The notes: generated by a model from the letters alone, not told the origin. 9,500 bases of DNA from HGM10836 sp045580645 (GCA_045580645.1 JAZNOG010000092.1:1-9500); one strand, 5' to 3'. Counted from the stretch's first letter, positions 1-6,269 are shown. Translations and numbers: made by a program.

Positions 1-1
1 A

Positions 2-777
2 TTAAACTTAAATTATAAAGAAGTATATAATAATATAAAATTTATAAAAGAAAAATTAGATCTAGATAAATACTATGAAGCAAGTAAAACAGTAGATTTA
101 ATTTGTGAAGTAAATGGGAAAATCTATAATATAGAAATGAATAATACAAAAAGTGTTCCAATGCTTAAAAGAAATCTTAGTTATATGTTTAATATCTATC
201 AATCACCAAGAAGAAGAGGTAATAAGATATATGAATTTACAACAACAATACAAATAAACTTAAATAATTTTAACTTTAAAAATAATATAGAAGTTCTAGA
301 AGAATATGTGATAACAAATACAAAAAATGGAAAAATGTTAACTGATGATATAAAAATATATAACATATATATTCCCTTGATAAAGAAAAAATTGTATAAT
401 AAAGAAAAGTTAAGTAAATTTGAGAAATTATTACTTGTCTTTAATGAGAAAGATGAAAGTCTTTTAAAAGAGTTATATGAGGGGATAGGCTAATGGAAGA
501 ATATGTAAAGGATGCCTATGATGCATCTCAAGAAGAAGAGATAGTTGGTTTATATGATAAAGAACTACATGAAAAGATGTTACATAATACGATGATAAAA
601 AATGCAAGAACTGACGGTGTTGAACTAGGTATTGAAATAGGAATAGAACGACGTATTAATATAGGCATAGAACAAAATAAAATATAAATAGCTAAAAACA
701 TGTTAAATAAAAATATGGATATAACAATAATTAGTGAAATAACAGGTTTAACTTTGGAAGAAATTAATAAATTATAA
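2..777 (+). pseudogene. Rpn-family PD-(D/E)XK nuclease/putative transposase, 5'-truncated by the window edge and disrupted
   Basis: The frame is open from base 2, so the gene begins left of the window. Its product resembles Rpn/PDDEXK_2 proteins, annotated as recombination-promoting nucleases or putative transposases. Visible hallmarks are VDLICEVNGKIYNIEMN (bases 92-142), matching the D...ExQ/N nuclease core, then RNLSYMFNIYQ and IQINLNNFNF. Two lesions break it. The first frame stops at 491-493 in ELYEGIG. Adding one G to the GGGG run at 481-484 would instead read LYEGDRLMEEYVKD, as expected for the family, which joins it to the frame at 493-687. That second frame then meets TAA at 685-687, although the family C-terminus IAKNMLNKNMDITIISEITG follows in frame to the stop at 775-777. 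The tail before the nonsense codon carries the usual low-complexity GIEIGIERRINIGIEQ stretch. Family and lesions are seen directly; inactivity is inferred. The ATG at 493 overlaps the first stop (TAATG), but it would make only an isolated C-terminal fragment. Confidence 0.85.
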
Positions 778-820
778 GAACATATTGTCACATTTTGCAT
801 ATATTTTATTAGGTGATTTT

Positions 821-1174
821 ATGTCTTTAGAAAGTTTTAAAAATTTTGTTAGAGAAAAACCAAATTTAATAACTTTTGTTAGAAATAATGAAATGACATG
901 GCAAAAATTTTATGAAATGTATGAACTTTATGGTCCAAATCATAGTGTTTGGAATAAATATTTGGGCATTACTAATAATGGAACGTCTTTAAAGGATATG
1001 CTTGGACTTTTAAGGAATATTGATATGACTGAACTTCAAAAAGGAATTGGATCTTTACAAAAAGGAATAGGGTATTTGCAAGAAATAGTGCAAAATAAAA
1101 CTGTTGATGTGAATAATAACTTTAGAAAAAATGAATATACTCCTAGACCAATATATGAGAAGTTTGATGATTAA
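821..1174 (+). CDS. ylbD: YlbD-like putative coat protein
   Basis: This 117-aa protein resembles the YlbD family (YlbD_coat), named after a putative Bacillus spore-coat component of unknown biochemical role. The N-terminal helix pair FKNFVREKPNLITFVRNNEMTWQKFYEMYELYG (residues 6-38) has the family's conserved F, P, V, TWQ and YE...YG positions. The C-terminus ends RPIYEKFDD, like other YlbD proteins. The middle (residues 67-89) is helical, with a small internal duplication LQKGIGSLQKGIGYLQ. The ATG at 821 was chosen because AGGTGAT (811-817) sits just upstream. An in-frame ATG at 785 would add 12 residues but lacks a Shine-Dalgarno site. The stop overlaps the start of ylbE (TAATG), so the two are probably translationally coupled. 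A coat role is only a family name here; nothing else in the window concerns sporulation. Confidence 0.8.
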   Translation: MSLESFKNFVREKPNLITFVRNNEMTWQKFYEMYELYGPNHSVWNKYLGITNNGTSLKDMLGLLRNIDMTELQKGIGSLQKGIGYLQEIVQNKTVDVNNNFRKNEYTPRPIYEKFDD

Positions 1175-1395
1175 TGAGTATAGACATTCAGTATAAAATA
1201 AAAGAAAATTTACTTAATGCAAGATATTTAAGGGAAAACTCTAATTGGTATAAAAAGTTAAACAGAAGTCCAATTTATTTTAAACTTTTTGAAGAGGAAA
1301 TGAAAAAGAATTATAAACTAAATACAGAAGCTAGAATAAGTAAAATAGTTGATAGTTTAGATACTATTTCTAGATTTATGGATATATTAAGTTAA
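1174..1395 (+). CDS. ylbE: YlbE-like protein
   Basis: This 73-aa protein has the layout of YlbE-like proteins: an N-terminal helix (YKIKENLLNARYLREN), then the conserved block NWYKKLNRSPIYFKLFEE (residues 24-41) equivalent to WYRxLSRNPxxxxxFE, then a C-terminal amphipathic helix (ARISKIVDSLDTISRFMDIL). In Bacillus, ylbE lies next to ylbD; here it does too, with the start codon overlapping the ylbD stop, which supports both calls. The molecular function is unknown. No signal peptide or membrane segment is visible, so it is probably cytoplasmic. The stop codon lies inside the stem-loop of the following terminator. Confidence 0.8.
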   Translation: MSIDIQYKIKENLLNARYLRENSNWYKKLNRSPIYFKLFEEEMKKNYKLNTEARISKIVDSLDTISRFMDILS

Positions 1396-1411
1396 ATATA
1401 TCTTTTTTTTT
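1381..1411 (+). terminator. Intrinsic terminator after ylbE
   Basis: A perfect 8-bp inverted repeat, GATATATT (1381-1388) and AATATATC (1395-1402) around a 6-nt loop, is followed by a run of nine T (1403-1411). The stem contains the ylbE stop codon (1393-1395). The stem is AT-rich and so weak, but the T-tract is strong. Confidence 0.75.
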
Positions 1412-1422
1412 ATCTTTTTTTT

Positions 1423-1431
1423 TGTTATAAT
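1423..1431 (+). promoter_or_regulatory. Extended -10 promoter of the prepilin cassette
   Basis: TGTTATAAT is a perfect extended -10 element (TGn-TATAAT, hexamer at 1426-1431). It lies between the ylbE terminator and the mini-prepilin start. No TTGACA-like -35 is present at 17 bp, where the sequence is a T-run, but extended -10 promoters can do without one. Transcription would start near 1438. Confidence 0.65.
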
Positions 1432-1454
1432 TTTATTAGGATAAGGTGATATAA

Positions 1455-1628
1455 ATGAATAATAAAGGTTTTGCAATAACTACTGTTGTATATGCAATAG
1501 TTATACTTCTTTCATTAGTAATGCTTATTAGTTTTTCAATATTAAAAAATGAATATGTTGATCAAAAAGATTTTGTAAATGAAATAAGACAAGGTTTAAA
1601 TAGTTGTTTAAAAGAAGGTAATTGTTAG
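1455..1628 (+). CDS. Mini-prepilin: type IV prepilin-like small protein, 57 aa
   Basis: The frame starts at ATG 1455 after a good AAGGTGAT site (1443-1450) and ends at TAG 1626-1628. The product begins MNNKGFAITTVVYAIVILLS: a short charged leader, a Gly-Phe prepilin peptidase site (after G5), and one hydrophobic helix to about residue 27. A short charged tail follows, ending in cysteines C51 and C57. Mature position 5 is Thr, not the Glu of most pilins, and only about 30 residues follow the helix, so no globular pilin head is possible. It resembles small, poorly characterised type II secretion/pilin-like proteins seen in low-GC Firmicutes. Its stop lies within a few bases of the ribosome-binding site of the next prepilin. 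It may be a minor pilin or assembly factor at the membrane; this is inference. An unrelated small membrane protein is the alternative. Confidence 0.75.
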   Translation: MNNKGFAITTVVYAIVILLSLVMLISFSILKNEYVDQKDFVNEIRQGLNSCLKEGNC

Positions 1629-1640
1629 GTGGTGAATATA

Positions 1641-2105
1641 ATGAATAAAAAAGGATTTACATTAGTAGAACTTCTAGCAGTTGTTGCAATCATGGCAGTT
1701 ATTGCGCTTATTGCGGTGCCTAATGTTGTTAATATGCTTGATAGGGGTAAGAGGGAACAAACTATAACAGATGCAAAAGCAATGATAGCAAAAGCAAAGT
1801 ATAAATTTAAGTTAGATAATAAAGATTTAAGTTCTAATGAATGTGAAACATATAGTATGAGTGAATTAGGTTATATTGAAGTAACAGAAAAAGATGGGAC
1901 TAAACATTACACAAAGAAAGATGGATATGATGATTATTATATTATTGGTAGTGTTGAAGTTTGTTTAAAAAATAACAAATATGTATATTATATTGATTTA
2001 AGAACTGAAAATCATTGTTTGGGAACAGACAATTGTGAATTAGTTACAGAAGATAGTTTAAATGAACAAGATATAGAATTAGTGATTGACATTTCAAATG
2101 AATAA
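1641..2105 (+). CDS. Type IV prepilin-like protein with four cysteines
   Basis: This 154-aa protein starts MNKKGFTLVELLAVVAIMAV: a five-residue class III leader cleaved after G5, mature Phe1 and Glu5, and a hydrophobic helix to about residue 33. This is the full N-methylation signature of type IV pilins, competence pseudopilins and type II secretion pseudopilins. The remainder is a hydrophilic head with cysteines at 67, 108, 126 and 132, enough for two disulfides, and an acidic C-terminus. ATG 1641 was chosen over GTG 1629 because AGGTGGTG (1627-1634) is then correctly spaced; the GTG lies inside that site. It sits 12 bases after the mini-prepilin stop, so the two are probably co-transcribed and possibly coupled. 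Minor pilin versus competence (ComG-like) pseudopilin cannot be decided, because no assembly gene is nearby. Confidence 0.88.
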   Translation: MNKKGFTLVELLAVVAIMAVIALIAVPNVVNMLDRGKREQTITDAKAMIAKAKYKFKLDNKDLSSNECETYSMSELGYIEVTEKDGTKHYTKKDGYDDYYIIGSVEVCLKNNKYVYYIDLRTENHCLGTDNCELVTEDSLNEQDIELVIDISNE

Positions 2106-2130
2106 AATTAGTAAAAAGGATAACAAAATC

Positions 2131-2159
2131 TTTACAAAAAAAGATAAAAAGTGTATATT
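2131..2159 (+). promoter_or_regulatory. Promoter of the 181-aa pilin gene
   Basis: TTTACA (2131-2136) and TATATT (2154-2159) are separated by 17 bp, each with one mismatch to the vegetative consensus. Transcription would start near 2166, giving a leader of about 25 nt. This provides a way to express this pilin above the two upstream prepilins. Confidence 0.65.
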
Positions 2160-2191
2160 TAATTTATAAGAAAAATAATAGGAGGAAAGAT

Positions 2192-2737
2192 ATGAAAAAA
2201 TTTAAGAAAAATGAGAAAGGATTTACTTTAATTGAACTTTTAGCAGTTATTGTTATTTTAGCAATCTTAGTTGCTGTAGCTATACCTGCAACAATGAGAT
2301 ATTTAGCAACTGCAAGAAGAGGAACTTTTGTGTCAAATGTTAGTGAAGCAGTAAGTGCAGTAAGAAATGATTATATTTCAAGTGGTGGAACAGGAACTGT
2401 GTACTATACAAAAAGTCAAATTAATAATTTATTAGAGAAAAAATTAGTATCTAGTCCATATAATGCTGATTATACTGAAACTAGTTATGTTAAAGTATCA
2501 ATTGATCCTACTAGTGGCATGGCAACATATTCTGTTTGTTTTGCTGACAACAATAAAAATGGATTAAGTTTTAATTCATCAAGTGTTGTAGCAGAAGCGA
2601 ATATTTTGGAAAAAAATGTAGTATTAAACACAGTTGAATGTGCTGCAATTTCTCTTGGAACTGGTGAAAAATACGCCCATACTTATGCTAATGGAGGAAC
2701 TACAGAATTTACTACAACAGCACCAACTACAAAATAA
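2192..2737 (+). CDS. Type IV prepilin, probable major pilin of the cassette
   Basis: This 181-aa protein has the leader MKKFKKNEKG, cleaved after G10, then FTLIELLAVIVILAILVAVA: mature Phe1, Glu5 and the long hydrophobic N-terminal helix typical of type IV pilins. The head is rich in Ser, Thr, Asn and Gly. It has two cysteines, C116 and C150, which could form the single C-terminal disulfide loop common in type IV pilins, and a short Thr-rich tail (TTTAPTTK). It has a strong AGGAGG site (2180-2185) and its own promoter just upstream, with a terminator just downstream. High expression relative to the two smaller prepilins suggests it is the main subunit, which is inference. Cleavage, polymerisation and anchoring would need a PilD-like peptidase, an ATPase and a platform protein encoded elsewhere. 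A competence or secretion pseudopilin is an alternative. Confidence 0.88.
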   Translation: MKKFKKNEKGFTLIELLAVIVILAILVAVAIPATMRYLATARRGTFVSNVSEAVSAVRNDYISSGGTGTVYYTKSQINNLLEKKLVSSPYNADYTETSYVKVSIDPTSGMATYSVCFADNNKNGLSFNSSSVVAEANILEKNVVLNTVECAAISLGTGEKYAHTYANGGTTEFTTTAPTTK

Positions 2738-2746
2738 TTTATAATT

Positions 2747-2773
2747 AAGATATTCGTAAAGAATATCTTTTTT
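2747..2773 (+). terminator. Intrinsic terminator after the pilin cassette
   Basis: AAGATATTC (2747-2755) pairs perfectly with GAATATCTT (2761-2769) around a GTAAA loop. T-rich sequence continues to 2773. Confidence 0.8.
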
Positions 2774-2774
2774 C

Positions 2775-2803
2775 TTGCTTAAAATTATATAAGTTATTAT
2801 AAT
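2775..2803 (+). promoter_or_regulatory. Promoter of the nfo operon
   Basis: TTGCTT (2775-2780), a 17-bp spacer and a perfect TATAAT (2798-2803) lie directly after the pilin terminator. The predicted start is near 2810, 17 bases before nfo. The next three genes have no comparable promoter, so it probably serves all four. Confidence 0.7.
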
Positions 2804-2826
2804 TATTATAGAAAGAAGTTGATAAT

Positions 2827-3714
2827 ATGTTATTAATTGGATCTCATGTATCATTTAGAAAAGATACACAACTTTTAGGTTCTTTAGAAGAATCTTTATC
2901 TTATGGAAGCAATAGTTTTATGTTTTATACAGGGGCTCCTCAAAATAGTAATCGTTTTCCTATAAATGATGAACTGACGTATAAGGCATTAGGTATTATG
3001 AAAGAAAATAATATTAGTTTATCTAATGTAATTGTGCATGCTCCATATATTATAAATTTAGCTAATAGAAAAGAAGAAAGTAAATATAATTTTTCTATTT
3101 CATTTTTAATTGAAGAATGTAAAAGATGTGAAGAATTATTTGTAAAAAAATTAGTTTTACATCCCGGAAGTCATGTTGGATGTGGAATTGAAGAAGGTAT
3201 AAATAATATAGCAAATGCTCTAAATATAGTGTTAGAAAATACAGATGTTACAATACTTCTTGAAACGATGGCAGGTAAAGGAACAGAAGTAGGTTCTAAA
3301 ATAGAAGAGATAGAAAAAATTATTTCATTAGTAGATAAAAAGGATCAAATAGGAATTTGTCTTGATACTTGTCATTTATCAGATTCTGGGTATGATGTAA
3401 GTTGTTTTAATGAAATAATTAAGATGCTTGAAGAAAAAGAATTACTTTCTAAAGTAGGATGTGTTCATGTAAATGATAGTAAAAATCTTCCTGGTTCTAA
3501 AAAAGACAGGCATGAAAATTTTGGATATGGAAATATTGGTTTTAATACTTTAATTGATATAATTTATAATGAAAAATTAGAAAATGTTCCTAAAATACTT
3601 GAAACACCATGGGTAGGAGCAAATCCTCCTTATAAGTTTGAAATTGATATGATAAGAAATAAAAAGTTTAATTCTAATTTACATGAAGATTTAGAAAAAT
3701 ATTATAAGAAATAA
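2827..3714 (+). CDS. nfo: Endonuclease IV (AP endonuclease)
   Basis: This 295-aa protein matches the length and the whole motif set of the Nfo family, a TIM-barrel enzyme with three zinc ions. It cuts the DNA backbone 5' of abasic sites and removes blocked 3' ends during base excision repair. All nine metal ligands of the family can be placed: H71 (VHAPY), H112 (LHPGSHVG), E146 (LLETMAG), D180 and H183 (CLDTCHL), H214 (VHVNDSK), D227 and H229 (DRHENFG) and E259 (ILETPW). The N-terminal GSHVSF is also conserved. The enzyme should therefore be active. The start ATG has only a weak purine-rich Shine-Dalgarno (GAAAGAAG, 2811-2818). It is the first gene of the likely operon and is followed after 40 bases by the HAD hydrolase. 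Confidence 0.97.
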   Translation: MLLIGSHVSFRKDTQLLGSLEESLSYGSNSFMFYTGAPQNSNRFPINDELTYKALGIMKENNISLSNVIVHAPYIINLANRKEESKYNFSISFLIEECKRCEELFVKKLVLHPGSHVGCGIEEGINNIANALNIVLENTDVTILLETMAGKGTEVGSKIEEIEKIISLVDKKDQIGICLDTCHLSDSGYDVSCFNEIIKMLEEKELLSKVGCVHVNDSKNLPGSKKDRHENFGYGNIGFNTLIDIIYNEKLENVPKILETPWVGANPPYKFEIDMIRNKKFNSNLHEDLEKYYKK

Positions 3715-3754
3715 ATATTATTTGACAATATATTGATTATATAAGGTGGATGAA

Positions 3755-4336
3755 ATGATTAAAAACATTATTTTTGATATAGGGGGAGTAATATTTGATG
3801 ATAAAAATGATAGTTTATCTAATAAATTTAATATAAGTTCTAAAAGAGCTAAGGAGATATCCAAAATTGCATTTATAGATAATTTTAATGAATGTATGAA
3901 AGGATATATTTCTTCTGAAGATTATATCAAAAGTATGATAATAAAATATCCAAATATTAAAGAGGAATTAGAATATATACTTAGTCCAAAGTATTATGAT
4001 GAAACTTTTCCTTTGAAAAAGGATATTTATAATAAAATTGTTGAATTATATAATAAAGGGTATAATTTATATATTTTAACTAATAATACAAAGTTTAGTT
4101 ATGATTATATTAAAAATAAAATAAATTTATCTTATTTTAAAGGAGTAGTATGTTCTTATGAGGAGCATTTAATAAAACCTGATACTAGAATTTATGAATT
4201 AATATTAAATAGATATAATTTAAATAAAGATGAAACTATATTTTTTGATGATAATTATGAAAATGTTGAATCCGCTAATGGGATTGGATTAAAAAGTGTA
4301 ATTTTTAATGGTATAGAAGATTTATTGTTTTTGTAA
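3755..4336 (+). CDS. HAD-superfamily hydrolase, subfamily IA
   Basis: This 193-aa protein has the four HAD motifs. Motif I is IFDIGGVIFDD, with nucleophile D8. Motif II is LTNN (residues 108-111). Motif III is K141 in KPDTRIY. Motif IV is FFDDNYENVESA, with D165 and D166. An alpha-helical cap lies between motifs I and II (about residues 20-90). The residue two after the nucleophile is Gly10 where most HAD phosphatases have the acid/base Asp. DxGGV/DxGNV variants are known in the IA-variant-3 group (for example YihX-like sugar phosphatases), so this does not prove inactivity. The substrate is unknown; a small phosphorylated metabolite is likely. The ATG at 3755 is preferred because AAGGTGG (3743-3749) lies just upstream; the GTG at 3746 lies inside that site. 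It is followed closely by rbgA, so it probably belongs to the same operon. Confidence 0.88.
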   Translation: MIKNIIFDIGGVIFDDKNDSLSNKFNISSKRAKEISKIAFIDNFNECMKGYISSEDYIKSMIIKYPNIKEELEYILSPKYYDETFPLKKDIYNKIVELYNKGYNLYILTNNTKFSYDYIKNKINLSYFKGVVCSYEEHLIKPDTRIYELILNRYNLNKDETIFFDDNYENVESANGIGLKSVIFNGIEDLLFL

Positions 4337-4368
4337 TAAGAGAAATAAGTTAAGAGGAAGTGATTTTA

Positions 4369-5235
4369 ATGGATGAAAATAAAACAAATATTAACTGGTA
4401 TCCTGGTCATATGGCTAAAACAAAAAGATTAATAAAAGAAAATTTGTCTTTAATAGATATAATATATGAGGTTATAGATTCTAGGGTTCCTTATAGTTCT
4501 AAAATAAAGGATATAGATGAACTAATAAATAACAAACCTCGTATTTTGATTATGACTAAATATGATTTATGTGATAAAAATGAAACTAATAAATTTATTA
4601 AGTATTATGAAGAGTTAGGTTATAAAGTTTTAAAATATGATTTAACTAGTAATGCTAATATAAATGAAATATTTGAACTTAGTAATGAAATTTTAAAAGA
4701 AAAGATAGAAAAGATGCGATTAAAGGGTTTAAAGAAAGATAAAATAAGGGCCTTAGTAGTAGGTATTCCAAATGCTGGTAAATCTACTTTAATAAATAAA
4801 ATAGTAGGTAAAAAAACTGCTACTACTGGAAATAAACCTGGTGTTACAAAAAGTTTAAGTTGGATAAGAGTAGGTAAAAATATTGAACTTTTAGATTCTC
4901 CTGGTATTTTGTGGCCAAAATTAGAACAAGAAAAACTTGCTTTTAATTTAGCAAGCACTACTGCGATAAAAGAAGAAATATTACCTAAAGAAGATGTTGC
5001 TATTTATATTTTAAAGTTTTTAAATACTTATTATAAAGATATATTAACTAATCACTATAAAATAAATGATATAGAAGATTTTGAAGAAGTATTTACTATA
5101 ATAGGCAAGAACAAAGGTTGTATGGTAAAAGGCGGAATAGTTGACTTTGATAAGGTTATAGATATTATTTTAAATGATATTAAATCAGGTAAAATAAAAG
5201 GAATTACTTTTGATAGGTATGAAGATGTTAAATAA
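4369..5235 (+). CDS. rbgA: Ribosome biogenesis GTPase RbgA (YlqF)
   Basis: This 288-aa protein is a circularly permuted GTPase needed for late assembly of the 50S subunit. The family signature NWYPGHMAK is at residues 9-17. G motifs occur in permuted order: G4 TKYD (63-66), G1 GIPNAGKS (132-139), G2 around T160 in PGVTK, and G3 DSPG (176-179), followed by ILWPK. The C-terminal RNA-binding helical domain contains IGKNKGCMVKGGIVDFDK, as in Bacillus YlqF. G4 has Thr in place of the usual Asn (NKxD), a variant also known in other bacterial GTPases such as EngB/YsxC. ATG 4369 is chosen with GAGG at 4354-4357; a GTG at 4360 would be too close to that site. The gene overlaps the start of rnhB, the same neighbour it has in Bacillus. 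Confidence 0.96.
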   Translation: MDENKTNINWYPGHMAKTKRLIKENLSLIDIIYEVIDSRVPYSSKIKDIDELINNKPRILIMTKYDLCDKNETNKFIKYYEELGYKVLKYDLTSNANINEIFELSNEILKEKIEKMRLKGLKKDKIRALVVGIPNAGKSTLINKIVGKKTATTGNKPGVTKSLSWIRVGKNIELLDSPGILWPKLEQEKLAFNLASTTAIKEEILPKEDVAIYILKFLNTYYKDILTNHYKINDIEDFEEVFTIIGKNKGCMVKGGIVDFDKVIDIILNDIKSGKIKGITFDRYEDVK

Positions 5236-6211
5236 AGAAGAAATATTAAATATACTTAAAAGTTTAGATTTTGATATAAATGAATATATTGTTATAAGTG
5301 ATGCTTCTTTAGTTGTGCAAGGTGTAAAAGATGAAACTTCAGATATTGATATTGTTATATCAGAAAAATTAGAAAAGTCTTTAACTAATTTAAATTATCA
5401 TATAGGTTTTAATAATGATAAAGTATATGAATTAGATAATATTGAGTTTTTTAGAACTTATTATGATGAAACTGATTATATAATTATTGATGGTATTAGA
5501 TTTGCAACTTTAGAATCTACTTTAGAACTAAAAAAGAGGTTGAATAGAAAAAAAGATATAAAAGATATAAAAGCAATTGATTTAGCATTATGTCTGAAAG
5601 ATAATTATCGTTATGAGAAAGAACTTATAAAAAAAGGTGTTAAACTAATTGCGGGAGTAGATGAGGTAGGTCGTGGTCCTTTAGTTGGGCCAGTAGTGGC
5701 ATCTGCAGTTATTCTACCATTAAACTATAAACTTGATGGTCTTACCGATTCAAAAAAATTAACTGAGAAGAAAAGAGAACAATATTTTGATATTATTATG
5801 AAAGACGCTATAAGTGTAGGAATAGGAATAGTTGATGAAAAAATAATAGATGAAATAAATATTTATGAAGCTACTAAACTTGCTATGAAGAAAGCTATTG
5901 ATAATTTAAATGTAAAACCAGAACATATTTTAATAGATGCAATGAAACTTGATTTAGAAATTAATTCTACATCAATTATAAAAGGTGATTTAAAAAGTTT
6001 ATCTATATCTGCTGCATCTGTTATAGCAAAAGTAACAAGAGATAGAATGTTAGATGAACTTCATGAAAAATATCCTTATTATAATTTTAAAAAGAATAAA
6101 GGATATCCAACCAAAGAACATATTGACGCTATAAATGAGCATGGAATAATAAAAGAGCATAGAAGAAGTTATGGGCCAGTTAGTGATTATTTAAGGACGA
6201 TAAAAAGTTAG
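5225..6211 (+). CDS. rnhB: Ribonuclease HII with an N-terminal nucleotidyltransferase-like domain
   Basis: Residues 129-328 of this 328-aa protein are a full RNase HII, which cuts RNA (including single ribonucleotides) in DNA duplexes. The acidic residues are present: D146 and E147 in GVDEVGRGPLVGP, D238 in LIDAM, and D273 in KVTRDRM. LTDSKKL and KNKGYPTKEH are also conserved. Residues 1-128 do not resemble the usual N-terminus of Bacillus RNase HII. They look like a nucleotidyltransferase-fold domain: VISDASLVVQGVKDETSDID with the paired D40 and D42, and later ATLESTLELKKRLNRKKDIKDIKAID, the closing motif of several such families. The typical GG/GS before the aspartates is replaced by S25-D26, so catalysis is doubtful. 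No plausible internal start separates the halves. ATG 5225 lies inside the rbgA end (11-base overlap), with AGG at 5215-5217; ATG 5219 is too close to that site. The RNase HII assignment is firm, the N-terminal domain tentative. Confidence 0.93.
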   Translation: MLNKEEILNILKSLDFDINEYIVISDASLVVQGVKDETSDIDIVISEKLEKSLTNLNYHIGFNNDKVYELDNIEFFRTYYDETDYIIIDGIRFATLESTLELKKRLNRKKDIKDIKAIDLALCLKDNYRYEKELIKKGVKLIAGVDEVGRGPLVGPVVASAVILPLNYKLDGLTDSKKLTEKKREQYFDIIMKDAISVGIGIVDEKIIDEINIYEATKLAMKKAIDNLNVKPEHILIDAMKLDLEINSTSIIKGDLKSLSISAASVIAKVTRDRMLDELHEKYPYYNFKKNKGYPTKEHIDAINEHGIIKEHRRSYGPVSDYLRTIKS

Positions 6212-6237
6212 AAAATCTCATTTTTTGAGATTTTTTT
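6212..6237 (+). terminator. Intrinsic terminator after rnhB
   Basis: AAAATCTCA (6212-6220) pairs perfectly with TGAGATTTT (6226-6234) around a five-T loop, with T's running to 6237. It begins at the base after the rnhB stop codon and closes the nfo operon. Confidence 0.85.
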
Positions 6238-6269
6238 AATATTTATTTTAGATATAATTTATATTAAAT

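Noticed and set aside
479..495. Programmed frameshift joining the two Rpn frames
   Set aside because: No classical slippery heptamer is visible, and the downstream frame has its own nonsense codon, so decay is the simpler reading.
637..687. GIEIGIERRINIGIEQ as a functional repeat array
   Set aside because: This low-complexity stretch is normal for the C-terminal part of Rpn/PDDEXK_2 proteins.
528..800. Open frame on the minus strand, 90 aa
   Set aside because: It is antisense to the Rpn pseudogene, has no ribosome-binding site, and its hydrophobic product is what the complement of Ile/Glu-rich AT-rich coding sequence gives.
785..805. TTGTCA and TATATT before ylbD as a promoter
   Set aside because: The spacer is only 9 bp. 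A promoter for ylbDE is expected nearby, but I could not place it convincingly.
2624..2854. Minus-strand frame across the end of the pilin gene, with Cys/Ser-rich text
   Set aside because: It runs through the pilin terminator and the nfo promoter and is antisense to conserved genes.
3722..3745. Perfect TTGACA before the HAD hydrolase gene
   Set aside because: The TATA-like sequences lie only 10-12 bp downstream and the 17-bp position falls in the ribosome-binding site, so no usable -10 exists. The gene is better explained as part of the nfo operon.
4620..4958. Minus-strand frame of 112 aa inside rbgA
   Set aside because: Complete overlap with the conserved GTPase motifs of rbgA on the other strand; no initiation signal.
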